A stretch of DNA of 33,918 nucleotides from Psychrobacter pasteurii (GTDB lineage: Bacteria; Pseudomonadota; Gammaproteobacteria; Pseudomonadales; Moraxellaceae), in the NCBI RefSeq assembly GCF_900162815.1, contig NZ_FUGD01000041.1:1-33918 (forward strand), given 5' to 3'. Positions within the stretch are counted from its first letter, which is position 1. Each line of letters starts with the position of its first letter. Made by a program: the position numbers and the translations under genes. Below the pieces are notes generated by a model. It was not told the DNA's origin, searched no databases, and saw nothing but the letters and a program-made list of their open reading frames with translations. Positions 8,707-18,769 of the stretch are shown here, piece by piece.

Positions 8707-9717
8707 CTATCTATCGCGAACCAGAACCACAGGCTCACCTTGATTAAGGTATAAGTTGGTGTCTATGTCCTCAAGCTCAAGCGGCACATAAGGCCACCGG
8801 GATAAGCGGGCGCGACGACGACGCAGCTCCTCTTTCTCTAAATGAGGGTCTAAGTCAGTCACCTTGCTTTGCATTAAGAAGTCAGCATCATAGAAGGGGC
8901 GGTGGGTAAGCCACTCAATATAATGTGCCGGACGCAGCTCGGGCATCTGTAACGCTTCAAAATCATTACGATTATTAATGGAATACCATAAATGAGTAGG
9001 GAAGGTCTCATTTAGCCAGTCAGGACTGGGTTCGCTGTTATCTGCCTGTTTAAAGAACCTGCCTTTCATGACCACATAGCGTTTATCAATTTTTATTTTT
9101 TGATAAAAGTCCAAGTCTATCCATATACTACGAAAAGGTTTGGTCTGCATATGGATCAGCTTTCGTTGTAACGTATCACGAGCATTTATGCCCACCCAGT
9201 TTTCAAATTTGTCATAGGGGGTAGAGCCTAAATAAAACTTTATCGCCAGCTCCCAATGCTCAACTTCCTTACTGTGATGATTTTGCAAAATAAAATCCAG
9301 CTCGCCTGTGGTTTGCATGCCACTGTAAAGCTGTACATTATGAGCAATCACTTCATAAGGGTGAATCCCTAACTTAAAGCCATCTTCTAACCAAAAATGA
9401 ATCAGACCTTCAAAGTGAAACCCAAGTCGGTAAGGGCTAGGACGAGACATCAGGTAGCGGGTCAAGTGTTGATAATCGGTACTATTGTCTAATTGAGCCA
9501 AGCGCTCAGCGTAGTTTTCATACTGAGTCTGCCAAAAGGTAGGCTCATGAACGAATATCGGCGCAGACACAATATTGGGGTCTGGAGAAAACCATTGCCG
9601 GAGTACATCAGGACACGCCAAAGCAAAGGCTAAGTCACGCACAAATGGGCGTTTATAACGCAGCCAGGGCTGAAATACTTCAGGGTCAGTCTCGGGGGAG
9701 ATTGGGTTTGTGATCAT
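8707..9717 (-). CDS. DUF1853 family protein
   Basis: A 336-residue soluble protein with no signal peptide or membrane segment. It fits DUF1853, a proteobacterial family without an assigned function: the segment GFHFEGLIHFW, the HPYEVIAHNVQLY block, then TTGELDFIL and HWELAIKFYLG. The order Glu103, Asp141, Glu156 x3 Lys160 resembles the acidic/lysine core of PD-(D/E)XK nuclease folds; that is my inference, not a demonstrated activity. The C-terminal third is rich in Arg and Trp. It is convergent with bamB across a shared terminator and followed (upstream on this strand) by a 230-base spacer. Confidence 0.8.
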   Translation of the reverse strand: MITNPISPETDPEVFQPWLRYKRPFVRDLAFALACPDVLRQWFSPDPNIVSAPIFVHEPTFWQTQYENYAERLAQLDNSTDYQHLTRYLMSRPSPYRLGFHFEGLIHFWLEDGFKLGIHPYEVIAHNVQLYSGMQTTGELDFILQNHHSKEVEHWELAIKFYLGSTPYDKFENWVGINARDTLQRKLIHMQTKPFRSIWIDLDFYQKIKIDKRYVVMKGRFFKQADNSEPSPDWLNETFPTHLWYSINNRNDFEALQMPELRPAHYIEWLTHRPFYDADFLMQSKVTDLDPHLEKEELRRRRARLSRWPYVPLELEDIDTNLYLNQGEPVVLVRDR

Positions 9718-9906
9718 AAATAGACACTAGGTAGAGGATTCAAAAAAGAGGATTGAGGGGTTAAAAAGTGAGAGCTTAAGTTGACTATGGCCAGCATTAG
9801 GATAACCGTCCTAGCCATAGCAAAGATAGTCTTTAACCTTACCATCAATCGGTACTAGTTTGAAACCTGCTCCAACATTAGGTGGGTTGCAGCAGGTAGA
9901 GGTTAG

Positions 9907-9946
9907 CAGGTAGTCATAAACAAAGACAGGTAGCCATAAACAAGGC
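9907..9946. repeat. 20-bp tandem duplication
   Basis: Two adjacent copies: CAGGTAGTCATAAACAAAGA (9907-9926) and CAGGTAGCCATAAACAAGGC (9927-9946), 17 of 20 identical. It lies two bases beyond the stop codon of the hydrolase gene on the minus strand. Confidence 0.85.
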
Positions 9947-9948
9947 AG

Positions 9949-10860
9949 TTAGGCTGCGTGCTGTTCAATCCAGTCAGTAGCCATCTGCCATAGCTGAGGC
10001 GCCTTTTTATGTGTTTTTGCGCTAAAGAATTTCATATGGCCGATATGATTTAAACCAAACTCTTGAGGCTGGAACATTTCTTTTTTGGCAGGCATGGCAG
10101 TAAATACAGCCAGCATATCATCGACGTTTTTGGCATTGGCAATATCATCGTCGCTAAAGTTTAACCATAGTGCTGGGGTTTTTAGCTCGTCATAGAAGTG
10201 AGTGACGACCGTTTTGCCAAAAGCAGTTTTGATATAGCCTTTTCCATTACACCAGTCACGCCATTGGCTAGCGACACCGCGCGGTAATGGCTCCCCCATA
10301 TTGAATTTATCTGAAGGGGTATAGCCTAGCAATAAGTTACCCAAGGTAATCGCACCGTTCATAAATAAAATGGCTTGAGCCTTAAAAGGCATGTCCATAT
10401 TTTTGATACGACCAGACGAGCAGGCGATATTGACCACAGAGCTTAGGGCTTGGTAGTTTGGCATCAGCCCAATCAGCTGACCGCCTGCACTGTGACCTAT
10501 TAAATGATATTTGGCGTTTGGAAACTCATCTTGTAGCGCCTCTAGCACGGCAGTGGCATCATGGCGTCCCCAAGTGATTAATGAGGCATCACATTTTGAC
10601 AGCGGGCAGGTTAATGAGTCGCCGATGCCCTCATTGTCATAAGTAATAACGCCAAAGCCTTGCGAGGCCAAGTAGCTGGCAAAGTTATGATAAAAGACGC
10701 GTTTAATCCCCGTAGCAGGGGTAATCATAATGGCATTTTTCACCGAATCACTGTCGCTATCTTTTGGTAAATATAAGCTAGCAGTCAAGGGTTGATTGCG
10801 CTCGGTAACGATAGTTAAAGTTGTCGGCTGGTTGGTGTCATTATGTGTCGGAGTACTCAT
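9949..10860 (-). CDS. Alpha/beta fold hydrolase (serine hydrolase, S33/lysophospholipase-like)
   Basis: A 303-residue cytoplasmic protein of the alpha/beta hydrolase fold. Visible are the early strand and oxyanion region (IMITPATGIKRVFYHNFASY), ASQGFGVITYDNEGIGDS, the nucleophile elbow GHSAGG with Ser124, a late acidic segment FSDDDIANAKNVDD likely carrying the catalytic Asp, and a C-terminal His in LNHIGHMKFF. Substrate cannot be told. No lipase-type signal peptide is present. It diverges from the LOG-family gene with a 169-base AT-rich spacer that must hold both promoters. Confidence 0.85.
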   Translation of the reverse strand: MSTPTHNDTNQPTTLTIVTERNQPLTASLYLPKDSDSDSVKNAIMITPATGIKRVFYHNFASYLASQGFGVITYDNEGIGDSLTCPLSKCDASLITWGRHDATAVLEALQDEFPNAKYHLIGHSAGGQLIGLMPNYQALSSVVNIACSSGRIKNMDMPFKAQAILFMNGAITLGNLLLGYTPSDKFNMGEPLPRGVASQWRDWCNGKGYIKTAFGKTVVTHFYDELKTPALWLNFSDDDIANAKNVDDMLAVFTAMPAKKEMFQPQEFGLNHIGHMKFFSAKTHKKAPQLWQMATDWIEQHAA

Positions 10861-11029
10861 TTCGACTTCCCTGTAAATATAATTTTAAAACTAGATGGAT
10901 TCATGTATCGCTTTTAAACTAAAACGAACACAGTGAAAAGTTTCGATGCTTCTGACTATGTTATGATATCGATATTGTGTATTCACAACCTATTTATAAC
11001 TTTTTAATCGATCAAGGTGGCATTTATTT

Positions 11030-11719
11030 ATGACTCAAAAGTTAAAAGCTGAGACCAACTCAGCAGCACAGACAACACTAACAACCATTACTAGTAAAGA
11101 TGTTGAGCATGTGAGTGAGGTGGTAGATAAATCGACTATCAAGCAGCCTTTGGTCGCAGTGTATTGTGGTTCACGTATGGGCAATAACCCAGTCTATGAG
11201 GCGGCAGCAAGAGAGTTGGGTGATGCTTTAGCAAAAAATGACATGGGCCTGGTCTATGGCGGTGCCAGTATTGGTCTTATGGGCGCTGTGGCCGATACGG
11301 TTATTTCAGGCGGCGCTCAGGCAGTAGGGGTTATTCCTACCTTTATGCTAGATCATGAGATTGCTCATGAAGGCTTAACCCGTTTACACCTAACCGATAC
11401 CATGCACACCCGTAAAGCCATTATGGCAGAATACGCAGACGCCTTTATTACCTTGCCTGGCGGTTTGGGTACTTTAGAAGAAATCATGGAAATTGCCACT
11501 TGGCGTCAGCTTTATCAACACGAAAAGCCTATGGTTATTCTAAACATTAATGGCTTCTATGATCCGTTAATTGAGCATTTAAAGCACACCGCAGCAGAAG
11601 GCTTTATGAAGCAAGAAGACATAGAAAGGTTGGTGGTGTGTGATGATATTGAATCGGCCGTGTCTTTACTGAATAAGCTGGTTCATATTGATGATCCTGT
11701 GGCCACCCATAAAATTTAA
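11030..11719 (+). CDS. LOG family protein (TIGR00730), nucleotide 5'-monophosphate phosphoribohydrolase-like
   Basis: A Rossmann-type cytoplasmic protein. The core starts at about residue 40 (VAVYCGSRMGNNPVYEAA), has the conserved MHTRKAIM (125-132) and the signature PGGLGTLEE (143-151), the nucleotide-binding and catalytic motif of LOG proteins that release the base from (cytokinin) nucleoside monophosphates; many bacterial members act on AMP-like substrates or are of unknown role. At 229 residues it is about 40 longer than the usual 180-195 because of a Thr/Ser-rich N-terminal leader without hydrophobic character. The start is supported by AAGGTGG upstream of the ATG. A terminator follows directly. 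Confidence 0.88.
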   Translation: MTQKLKAETNSAAQTTLTTITSKDVEHVSEVVDKSTIKQPLVAVYCGSRMGNNPVYEAAARELGDALAKNDMGLVYGGASIGLMGAVADTVISGGAQAVGVIPTFMLDHEIAHEGLTRLHLTDTMHTRKAIMAEYADAFITLPGGLGTLEEIMEIATWRQLYQHEKPMVILNINGFYDPLIEHLKHTAAEGFMKQEDIERLVVCDDIESAVSLLNKLVHIDDPVATHKI

Positions 11720-11743
11720 GTCAGGTTTGGATTTCAACTTTAT

Positions 11744-11790
11744 TTAATAAAACAATCTCGCTTAATAAAATAATTTTGCTTAATAAAAAA
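11744..11790. repeat. 18-bp tandem repeat, 2.6 copies
   Basis: Units TTAATAAAACAATCTCGC (11744-11761), TTAATAAAATAATTTTGC (11762-11779) and a partial third (11780-11790) that runs into the terminator stem. Sits just after the LOG gene stop. Confidence 0.75.
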
Positions 11791-11817
11791 GCTGCCCTGA
11801 ATTAAGGCAGCTTTTTT
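11785..11817. terminator. Bidirectional terminator, LOG gene / FAD oxidoreductase
   Basis: A 12-bp perfect stem (11785-11796 with 11806-11817), AAAAAAGCTGCC against GGCAGCTTTTTT, with a 9-base loop, between two convergent genes. Confidence 0.9.
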
Positions 11818-11833
11818 TGTGTCTATTAAACCA

Positions 11834-13534
11834 TTAAGCTGTCTGTTGCTGACTTAGTGGGGTAACGACGCCTGACATAGGAGTCGGGAAGGCGCGCTCA
11901 GAGGCAAACCGTCTTGCCAATTTGTCCACATCTTGCTTACCAATGTGACTTAAGTATATCCACTGGTGATGCTGGCGAGTAGAGTCTTGCTGTGGGGTAG
12001 ATTGAATGAATTTTTGTGATTCAAGTACTGCCACAATATCATCCGAGGCCTCTAGTGCAGAAGAGGCTTTCACATTCTCCGCACGAGCATAATTTAGCTC
12101 AGGGTATAGGCTGACATCTGCCACCCGTAAGGTGTCATTATCGCCAGGTATTTGCTGACCGCCATACAAAGCATTTTCGGTGGGTGTTGCGGTAGCAAAG
12201 TTGGGTACAAATTCGCTGACTTCATCAATAGCTCTTTGGCTGCGCTCATGCAGCGTAGCTGGGTTCCAACCCTCTTTAATATAATCTAAGTATTTTGATT
12301 TTAGCTCAGGCTGGGCGTCATCTTCTTTGGTGGCTACTAGGCCGTCTTTGAATAAGGTGACGGCTTTATTCATACTGTGAATTTGATAATAGCCGTCAGG
12401 GTAAGGGGTAAGTTGAACCATGCCTTGAGGTGTACCACGTTTGCCATGAATGATAATCTCCGGCAACCTAATAGAGGGATGAACCAAGTCCACACTTACA
12501 GGCTCTTTTGTAGCAGTGGCAGCTTGAGCCATTTTGCTCCAATGTGTGACATAAGAGGCTTTAAATTCAACCATACGCTGCACAGGGACCCCAATCATAT
12601 TATCGATAATGCCTGTCTTGAAGCCACAAGCATTGATTAGGTAATCCACGGTAATAGATTGAGTCTGCGCTTGCTGTTGCTCTGTAGATTGTTGATAATT
12701 GATCACCCATTTAGGGGCTGATGCATTATTATTTGCATCAGAATTTGCCAGTTTATTTGCTAGGTTATTTGTCAGATCATTTTCCACAGCATCGGCTTCA
12801 GTGACATTAATAACCTGGGTATTAAGCAGCAAGTGAGCATTAGGATAAAAGCCTAGCGCAATCTGAGCAGAGGCTGCCAGACGGAAAATATTCCACCCAT
12901 ATTCCTGCACGGCAACAATAGGGAATTTAAGTTTGTCCAAATCTAAGTTTTTTGCTGCATTGAGCATCCAGTGATCCAGCTCTTTTGGGATTTGGTCTTC
13001 AGGAAAAACAGAAGGGTCTGAATCATTGGCTTTGATTAATGCCTCGAGCTGCTGTCTGTCATACAGGCGATAGTAGTCTTCAGCCTCTCCCAGTACCTTA
13101 TTGGCAGGGTCAGCTTCAATCATGGCTTTGTATTCACGAGTTAGTAACTGCAGACGAGGTAAAAGGTCTTCAGGATTGCCATCATCTCGGTTAGGAATAG
13201 CAATAATAGTAGGTCGCACATCAATACTGTGCGGATACATACGCAGCATATCTATCGATTGCTTTAACAGCTCTACGCAATCCTCATCGGGTATTTCACG
13301 ATATAAGTTGCCGCCAGCATGAAGGTGGCACATAGGTGGGCCATCAATCAAACTGGCCTTAGCTTCAAATAAATAAGTTTCAATGCCTAAAGCCGCTAAG
13401 CGAATGGCAATGGTTGACCCAGCAACGCCGCCGCCGATAATACCTACCTTCAAACGCTCTGTATTAGACAAGGGTTGGGTTTCCAGTAAGTGATTTAGAT
13501 TTTGATTAATGTCGTTATCAGTTTTATGAGTCAT
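11834..13534 (-). CDS. FAD-dependent oxidoreductase of unknown substrate
   Basis: A 566-residue protein with an N-terminal dinucleotide-binding fold: GIIGGGVAGS (31-40, G-x-G-x-x-G) and Glu57 at the end of strand 2 to hold the FAD ribose. It continues with MCHLHAGGNLYREIPDEDC, a late FAD-type YLINACGFKTG segment and a C-terminal region with PTPMSGVV. The layout is DAO/glucose-inhibited-division-like rather than a known named enzyme; I do not recognise the substrate. A low-complexity Asn/Ala-rich insert around residues 250-272 looks lineage specific. The gene stands alone between a terminator and a 333-base spacer. Confidence 0.75.
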   Translation of the reverse strand: MTHKTDNDINQNLNHLLETQPLSNTERLKVGIIGGGVAGSTIAIRLAALGIETYLFEAKASLIDGPPMCHLHAGGNLYREIPDEDCVELLKQSIDMLRMYPHSIDVRPTIIAIPNRDDGNPEDLLPRLQLLTREYKAMIEADPANKVLGEAEDYYRLYDRQQLEALIKANDSDPSVFPEDQIPKELDHWMLNAAKNLDLDKLKFPIVAVQEYGWNIFRLAASAQIALGFYPNAHLLLNTQVINVTEADAVENDLTNNLANKLANSDANNNASAPKWVINYQQSTEQQQAQTQSITVDYLINACGFKTGIIDNMIGVPVQRMVEFKASYVTHWSKMAQAATATKEPVSVDLVHPSIRLPEIIIHGKRGTPQGMVQLTPYPDGYYQIHSMNKAVTLFKDGLVATKEDDAQPELKSKYLDYIKEGWNPATLHERSQRAIDEVSEFVPNFATATPTENALYGGQQIPGDNDTLRVADVSLYPELNYARAENVKASSALEASDDIVAVLESQKFIQSTPQQDSTRQHHQWIYLSHIGKQDVDKLARRFASERAFPTPMSGVVTPLSQQQTA

Positions 13535-13867
13535 TATATTTAAATCAATAGTTATACTTAATAGGGATTTATGTTAGTTTGATGCTCGGTTACAGTAGCA
13601 AATATCAGTAAAACTCACTGTTGCTTCAAGGTTGTAGCCTCGTAAAGCTAGCCTAGTTTCTGTACTATAGATGGTGATGATGAGCCGGTTATACAAGCAC
13701 CTTTATGGTTATAAAATCAATAACAAACTTGGTTATTAACCGTTATCTACAACTATTAATAACCATCAAGGGTTATCAAGTTGGCCACAATGTGAAAATA
13801 AAGCGACCATGAAATGACCATGAAAAAAGATTATTTTATTATTTAACACAGCCTGTTTTAAGAGAAT
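13535..13867. other. Intergenic region, divergent promoters expected
   Basis: 333 bases between two divergent genes. AT-rich, with several GGTTAT/ATAACC words in both directions at 13705-13785 (for example GGTTATTAACC, an 11-base near-palindrome), which could be an operator but is too loose to name. No ORF or RNA gene seen. Confidence 0.4.
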
Positions 13868-14278
13868 ATGATGAAAAAAAGCCCCATAAGAAGGTCCAAA
13901 AATCCGGTTAGTTTTCAACAGAAACAAAAGCAGCAACTTATGTTAGCTTTTGGCTTTTATGCAGTTTTAATAGTGATTGCTGCCATGGGTAAACTCAGTT
14001 GGAGTATCGTGGGCTGGTATGCCTTAATAGGGGCGGTCACCTATTTGGTTTATGCAAAAGACAAACAAGCGGCTCAGCAAGGAAGGTGGCGTACACCTGA
14101 ATCAACTTTGCATTTACTTAGCGTGCTTGGAGGCTGGGTAGGGGCTATGATGGCACAAAATTATCTGCGCCATAAAACCAAAAAGTCGGAATTTAGATTG
14201 GCGTACTATCTAACGGTCATAGTCAATTTAGCCGTACTGCTGTATCTTATTTCTGGAGGAGATATCTCCCAGCTTTAA
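13868..14278 (+). CDS. DUF1294 small membrane protein
   Basis: A 136-residue inner-membrane protein. A basic N-terminus (MKKSPIRRSKNP) precedes three or four hydrophobic segments at about 25-42, 46-62, 80-98 and 111-130. The DUF1294 signature is the block YAKDKQAAQQGRWRTPESTLHLLSVLGGWVGAMMAQNYLRHKTKK, in which the charged loop, R-x-P-E and GGW-x-GA are conserved. The function of the family is unknown; some members have an N-terminal cold-shock domain, which is absent here. Two ATG codons stand in tandem; the first is used here by default. Confidence 0.85.
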   Translation: MMKKSPIRRSKNPVSFQQKQKQQLMLAFGFYAVLIVIAAMGKLSWSIVGWYALIGAVTYLVYAKDKQAAQQGRWRTPESTLHLLSVLGGWVGAMMAQNYLRHKTKKSEFRLAYYLTVIVNLAVLLYLISGGDISQL

Positions 14279-14292
14279 CTTACAGTTAGCCA

Positions 14293-14324
14293 AAATAAAG
14301 CCCGTCTCTTGACGGGCTTTATTT
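14293..14324. terminator. Bidirectional terminator, DUF1294 gene / lspA
   Basis: Perfect 14-bp stem, 14293-14306 with 14311-14324 (core AAAGCCCGTC / GACGGGCTTT), loop TCTT, A and T tracts on both sides, between convergent genes. Confidence 0.92.
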
Positions 14325-14373
14325 ATTTGGTATTTCTTTTTTGGGTGTTTAAAGCTGCTTTGCAGTCATTGGT

Positions 14374-14994
14374 TTAGGCCTGAAATTTGGCATTGCGTTT
14401 GCCTTCCAAGAACAGCATATCAATCACCACAATGGCCACCCCAACACAAATGGCAATGTCAGCCACATTAAAAATAGGGTAGTGCCACACATCAGCATAA
14501 TGCACATGGATGAAGTCAATGACTTTACCAATGCGTACTCGGTCAATTAAGTTGCCAATAGCGCCGCCTAAGATTAAGGCCAGTCCAACATTTAGTAACT
14601 TGGCTTGACGCGGAGCTCGAGTGAGATAAACCACTAAAAATAACGACATCACGAAGGAAAGTCCGGCAAAAAACCATTTTTGCCAACCACCTTGGTCCGC
14701 TAAGAAGCTAAAAGCAGCCCCATAGTTATAGGCTAAAGTCCAATTTAAAATAGGTTCAATGACAGCAATGGGCTCATGGAAATTAAGCTTAAGCTCAGCC
14801 AGCCATTTGGTCCATTGATCTAGCCCAATGACTACCACCGAGAGCACATACCATAACAAGGCCCGCTGCTTATTGGGTATAAGCTTAGGGCGCTTATTGG
14901 GACTGGGCGAGGCAGTGGCATAAGCGGGAGTGACCGTGCTGTTAGCTGGGTCACTCGGGCCAGTGTCTGAATGTTTGCCTGAAGTGTTAGGCAT
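14374..14994 (-). CDS. lspA: Lipoprotein signal peptidase LspA (signal peptidase II)
   Basis: Inner-membrane aspartyl protease that removes signal peptides from prolipoproteins such as BamB and BamE in this window. Four membrane segments are visible; the catalytic aspartates are D151 in GNLIDRV and D179 in FNVADIAI, with the conserved GLDQWTKW near residue 58 and YNYGAAFSF near 90. I chose the ATG at 14994 rather than an in-frame ATG 27 bases upstream because AGGTGAGG lies 9 bases before it and because it overlaps the ileS stop in the usual coupled manner. This gives 206 residues; the roughly 45-residue Ser/Pro/Thr-rich cytoplasmic N-terminus is longer than in E. coli (164 residues in total). 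Confidence 0.95.
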   Translation of the reverse strand: MPNTSGKHSDTGPSDPANSTVTPAYATASPSPNKRPKLIPNKQRALLWYVLSVVVIGLDQWTKWLAELKLNFHEPIAVIEPILNWTLAYNYGAAFSFLADQGGWQKWFFAGLSFVMSLFLVVYLTRAPRQAKLLNVGLALILGGAIGNLIDRVRIGKVIDFIHVHYADVWHYPIFNVADIAICVGVAIVVIDMLFLEGKRNAKFQA

Positions 14995-17827
14995 AATGTC
15001 GAACCTCACCTGGGCCTTCAATGTTACTCACGCAGCGGGTACAAATCTCTGGGTGCTTAGGATCTGAGCCCACATCATCACGTACGTGCCAGCAGCGGAT
15101 ACACTTAGTACCTTCTGCAGAGGTCACTTCAACACGAAGATTGTCTAACTCTGTGGCATTACCTGATTGCGAATCATCCAGCTTATTTAAGCTCGCTGAG
15201 CTGGTAATCAACACAAAGCGCAGCTCATCTTCAAGCTTCGCTAAGCTATCGTAAATCTCACCATCAGCATAGATAGAAACAGCTGCTGATAAGTTAGCAT
15301 TGATTTGTTTTTGTTCACGCGCATGCTCAATAACTTTGTTGATGGCGTCTTTGGCTTCTAAAATAACGGTCCAATCTGCTTCACTGATTTTGTCCATGCT
15401 AAAGTCAGGCAGCTCGTACCAGTCTTGAGTGAACACGTAAGCATTGGCACCAGTGGCCGACTCTTTAAGTAGAGCTTCCCAAGCTTCTTGAGCAGTGAAG
15501 CTTAAGATGGGAGCTATCCAGCGCAGTAGAGCGTGAGCAATGTGATACATCGCTGTCTGTGCTGAGCGGCGAGGCTTACCTGCTGCCATAGTGGTATATT
15601 GACGGTCTTTAATGATGTCTAAGTAGAAGCCGCCCAAGTCTTGTGAACAAAACGCGGTTACTTGCTGAGTAACTTGGTGGAAGTCCATCGCATCATAAGC
15701 AGCGACAATGGCTTCTTGAACTTTTTGAGCCCGTAGCATGATGTATTTATCAAGGCTCACTAGCTCATCCATAGCCAAGCTATCAGTCTCAGGCTTGAAG
15801 TCATCTGTGTTGGCTAGCAAGAAGCGTACTGTGTTACGGATACGGCGATACATATCGGTAGCGCCTTTAAAGGCTTGCTTACCGGCATTCATCTCATAGC
15901 GGTAATCGCTTGAGGCGATCCACATACGCAGCATGTCAGCGCCAGTTTTATTAATCTCATCTTGTGGGTTGATGATGTTGCCTAAAGATTTACTCATCTT
16001 ACGGCCGTTTTCATCGACCACGAAGCCATGGGTTAATACCTGTTTATAGGGCGCTCTACCATACATGGCTTCAGAGGTTAATAATGAGGTCTGGAACCAA
16101 CCACGGTGTTGGTCTGAGCCTTCCAAGTACATGTCAGCAGGGTTGGTCTGGCTCTCGTCTTGTTCAAGCACAGCAAAGTGCGTGGTTCCTGAATCAAACC
16201 AAACGTCTAAAGTATCAGTTGATTTGACATATTCCTTAGCATCTTCACCGATGAAGTCTTCAGCTTTAGCATCAAACCAAGCTTCTACACCGCCTTTTTC
16301 GATAACTTGAGCGATATCTTCCATCAACTCAAGAGTATTTGGGTGTAGCTCATCAGTGTCTTTGTGGATGAAGAAAGGAATAGGCACGCCCCAAGTACGC
16401 TGGCGAGAAATACACCAGTCTGGACGACCTGCTACCATAGCTTCGATGCGGTTCTGGCCCCAAGCAGGAGTCCAAATGACATTTGGGATGTCATGCATGG
16501 TTTGCTGTCTTAAAGTGTTGCCGCCTTCAGTGACCTTGTGATCCATACGGATGAACCACTGCGGAGTGGCACGGAAAATAATTGGAGATTTATGACGCCA
16601 GCAATGGGGGTAGCTGTGCTCCATCTTGTAATGCTTTAATAGATGGCCGCTGTCATTTAAAGTCTCAATGATTTTTGGCTGTGCTTTATAAATGTGCTCA
16701 CCAATGAATACTTCAGCTGTGTCTAGATAGACACCATTACCGCCCACTGGGTTAGTCACAGGTAAGTCATAGCGTAGGCTCACTACATAGTCATCAGCAC
16801 CATGAGCAGGTGCTGTATGGACTAGGCCAGTACCGCTTTCAGTGGTCACGTGATCGCCTAAAATGATCGGCACTTGACGAGACTCAATCAGCGGATGCTG
16901 CGCTTTGATTAGCTCAAGCTTATCGCCAGATAAAGTAGTGACAACCCCTTCATTTTCTAAGCCAAGAGCTTGCAGTGCATCTTCTACCAAGTCGGTAGCC
17001 AGTAATAAGTTGCCTTTGCTGGTTTTAACCACGCTATATTCAAAGTCAGCACTTACCGAGATCGCTTGGTTGGCTGGTAGGGTCCAGGGCGTTGTGGTCC
17101 AGATAACGGCTGCCGTCTTATCGGTACTACCTTCAGGCAGAATTTGTGAAGGGTCAACAAGGTCAAATGCCACATAGATAGCATCTGAGGTTTTATCTTC
17201 ATATTCAACTTCTGCTTCAGCCAGTGACGAGCCACAATCTAGACACCAGTTAACCGGCTTCATGCCACGAGTGACATAGCCATTGGCATAGATTTTGCCT
17301 AGAGCACGTACGATATTGGCTTCTTGTTGGAAGTTCATGGTTAGATAAGGATTGTCCCAATCACCAAATACACCCAAACGTTTAAAGTCAGCCATTTGTA
17401 GCTCAACTTGGCTACGTGCATATTCGCGGCATAGGCCACGGAATTCAGTGGCGGATACTTTTTGACCAACTTTACCGACTTTGGCCTCAACTTTTTGTTC
17501 AATAGGCAAACCGTGACAGTCCCAACCTGGTATGTAGGGAGCGTCATAGCCTGATAAAGTTTTTGATTTAACAATAATGTCTTTTAAAACTTTGTTTACC
17601 GCATGACCTAAGTGAATCTGACCGTTGGCGTACGGAGGGCCATCATGCAAGATGTATTTTTCACGTCCTGCTTTGGCTTCACGAATTTTGCCGTATACAT
17701 CATCTGCTTCCCAAGCCTTTAACCAATCTGGCTCACGTTTAGCTAGGTTGCCTCGCATTGGAAACGCTGTATCGGCAAGGTTTAACGTATCTTTGTAATC
17801 TGGAGTTGAGTTAGTCGAATCAGTCAT
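14987..17827 (-). CDS. ileS: Isoleucine--tRNA ligase
   Basis: Class I synthetase charging tRNA-Ile. The 946-residue protein shows the HIGH motif as HLGH (72-75), the CP1 editing domain ([14 protein letters not shown] near 244 and [16 protein letters not shown] near 332), the KMSKS loop at 610-614, and the C-terminal zinc finger with two CxxC pairs (CIRC and CTRC). It is the short bacterial type, sensitive in principle to mupirocin, as opposed to the long eukaryote-like type. lspA overlaps its stop codon; ribF, often upstream in other bacteria, is not adjacent here, where engB follows after 225 bases without a recognisable gene. Confidence 0.97.
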   Translation of the reverse strand: MTDSTNSTPDYKDTLNLADTAFPMRGNLAKREPDWLKAWEADDVYGKIREAKAGREKYILHDGPPYANGQIHLGHAVNKVLKDIIVKSKTLSGYDAPYIPGWDCHGLPIEQKVEAKVGKVGQKVSATEFRGLCREYARSQVELQMADFKRLGVFGDWDNPYLTMNFQQEANIVRALGKIYANGYVTRGMKPVNWCLDCGSSLAEAEVEYEDKTSDAIYVAFDLVDPSQILPEGSTDKTAAVIWTTTPWTLPANQAISVSADFEYSVVKTSKGNLLLATDLVEDALQALGLENEGVVTTLSGDKLELIKAQHPLIESRQVPIILGDHVTTESGTGLVHTAPAHGADDYVVSLRYDLPVTNPVGGNGVYLDTAEVFIGEHIYKAQPKIIETLNDSGHLLKHYKMEHSYPHCWRHKSPIIFRATPQWFIRMDHKVTEGGNTLRQQTMHDIPNVIWTPAWGQNRIEAMVAGRPDWCISRQRTWGVPIPFFIHKDTDELHPNTLELMEDIAQVIEKGGVEAWFDAKAEDFIGEDAKEYVKSTDTLDVWFDSGTTHFAVLEQDESQTNPADMYLEGSDQHRGWFQTSLLTSEAMYGRAPYKQVLTHGFVVDENGRKMSKSLGNIINPQDEINKTGADMLRMWIASSDYRYEMNAGKQAFKGATDMYRRIRNTVRFLLANTDDFKPETDSLAMDELVSLDKYIMLRAQKVQEAIVAAYDAMDFHQVTQQVTAFCSQDLGGFYLDIIKDRQYTTMAAGKPRRSAQTAMYHIAHALLRWIAPILSFTAQEAWEALLKESATGANAYVFTQDWYELPDFSMDKISEADWTVILEAKDAINKVIEHAREQKQINANLSAAVSIYADGEIYDSLAKLEDELRFVLITSSASLNKLDDSQSGNATELDNLRVEVTSAEGTKCIRCWHVRDDVGSDPKHPEICTRCVSNIEGPGEVRHYA

Positions 17828-18052
17828 AGAAGCCGTCTTATATGTTAAGTTGAAACAAAAATGAAAATTTAAAAAACTAGATAAAATGCTGCGATGCTAA
17901 AAGTAAAAACAGTAAATCGTCATGAGGCTAAAGTAAGTTTAGCAATTTATAAAATATTTAAGACTTACAAAAAATCGCGATAAAGTAAAGCACAATATTC
18001 TCATTATAAAATAAAAGCTTACCTAGAGGGAAATGGCTACTAGACTCGATAG

Positions 18053-18769
18053 CTATTCACTCGTAGATGAGTCAGTAGCTTGGCCATCAATTCTTAACCA
18101 GCGTCCCATCACTTCTGCCAATTCATCCACCCCTTCTTTTTTTAATGAAGAGAACAGTTGAATAGTAAAAGGTAAATCAAGCTTTTCTAATTCACGTTTG
18201 GTCTGTAGAAGAATGTTTTTGGCTGGACCGTATTTAAACTTATCGGCTTTGGTCAATAAAACGTGGACAGGCAGCTCGCCATCTTTGGCCCAAAGTAGCA
18301 TTTGCTCGTCGAAGAACTTTAGCGGGTGACGGCTGTCCATTAATAGCACTAAGCCTGCTAAGCTTTCGCGTGATACCAGATACTCTTCTAGCTCTTTTTG
18401 CCAAACCAATTTCATCTTTTCAGGGACCGCTGCATAGCCGTAGCCAGGCAAATCCACCAATCGGGCTTCTTCGTTGCCAATAGAGAAGAAGTTAATCATT
18501 TGCGTACGCCCTGGTGTCTTAGACGATCGGGCCAACTGACGTTGGTTGGTTAGCACGTTAATAGCAGAGGATTTACCGGCGTTAGAGCGCCCTGCGAAAG
18601 CCACCTCATATCCGGTATCGGCTGGACATAATTTAAAGGTGGGTGCAGACATCAAGAATTCAGTTTGCTCTAGACGTTTGCGAGGTGATAAATGGGATAG
18701 ATCTGCTGCAGATTCTGGGGCAACATATTGTGGAGCTTTGGTCTTTTTTGTCTTTGGTGCATTAGCCAT
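18053..18769 (-). CDS. engB: Ribosome biogenesis GTPase EngB (YsxC/YihA)
   Basis: Essential small GTPase for large-subunit ribosome assembly. The P-loop GRSNAGKSS is at 60-68, switch I KTPGRTQ near 84-90, G3 DLPGYG at 106-111 and G4 TKAD at 173-176, followed by the [11 protein letters not shown] region expected before the C-terminus. I use the ATG at 18769; an in-frame TTG four codons earlier would add MRHL but has no better ribosome site. Length 238 is slightly long owing to the N-terminal Lys/Ala tail. A very long AT-rich spacer separates it from the divergent cytochrome gene, an arrangement (engB next to c4/c5 cytochromes) also known from other gammaproteobacteria. Confidence 0.96.
   Translation of the reverse strand: MANAPKTKKTKAPQYVAPESAADLSHLSPRKRLEQTEFLMSAPTFKLCPADTGYEVAFAGRSNAGKSSAINVLTNQRQLARSSKTPGRTQMINFFSIGNEEARLVDLPGYGYAAVPEKMKLVWQKELEEYLVSRESLAGLVLLMDSRHPLKFFDEQMLLWAKDGELPVHVLLTKADKFKYGPAKNILLQTKRELEKLDLPFTIQLFSSLKKEGVDELAEVMGRWLRIDGQATDSSTSE

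Noticed and set aside
13735-13785. DnaA boxes or an origin (TTATCTACA-like words)
   Set aside because: Only one near-match, no cluster of boxes and no origin-type neighbours such as dnaA or dnaN.
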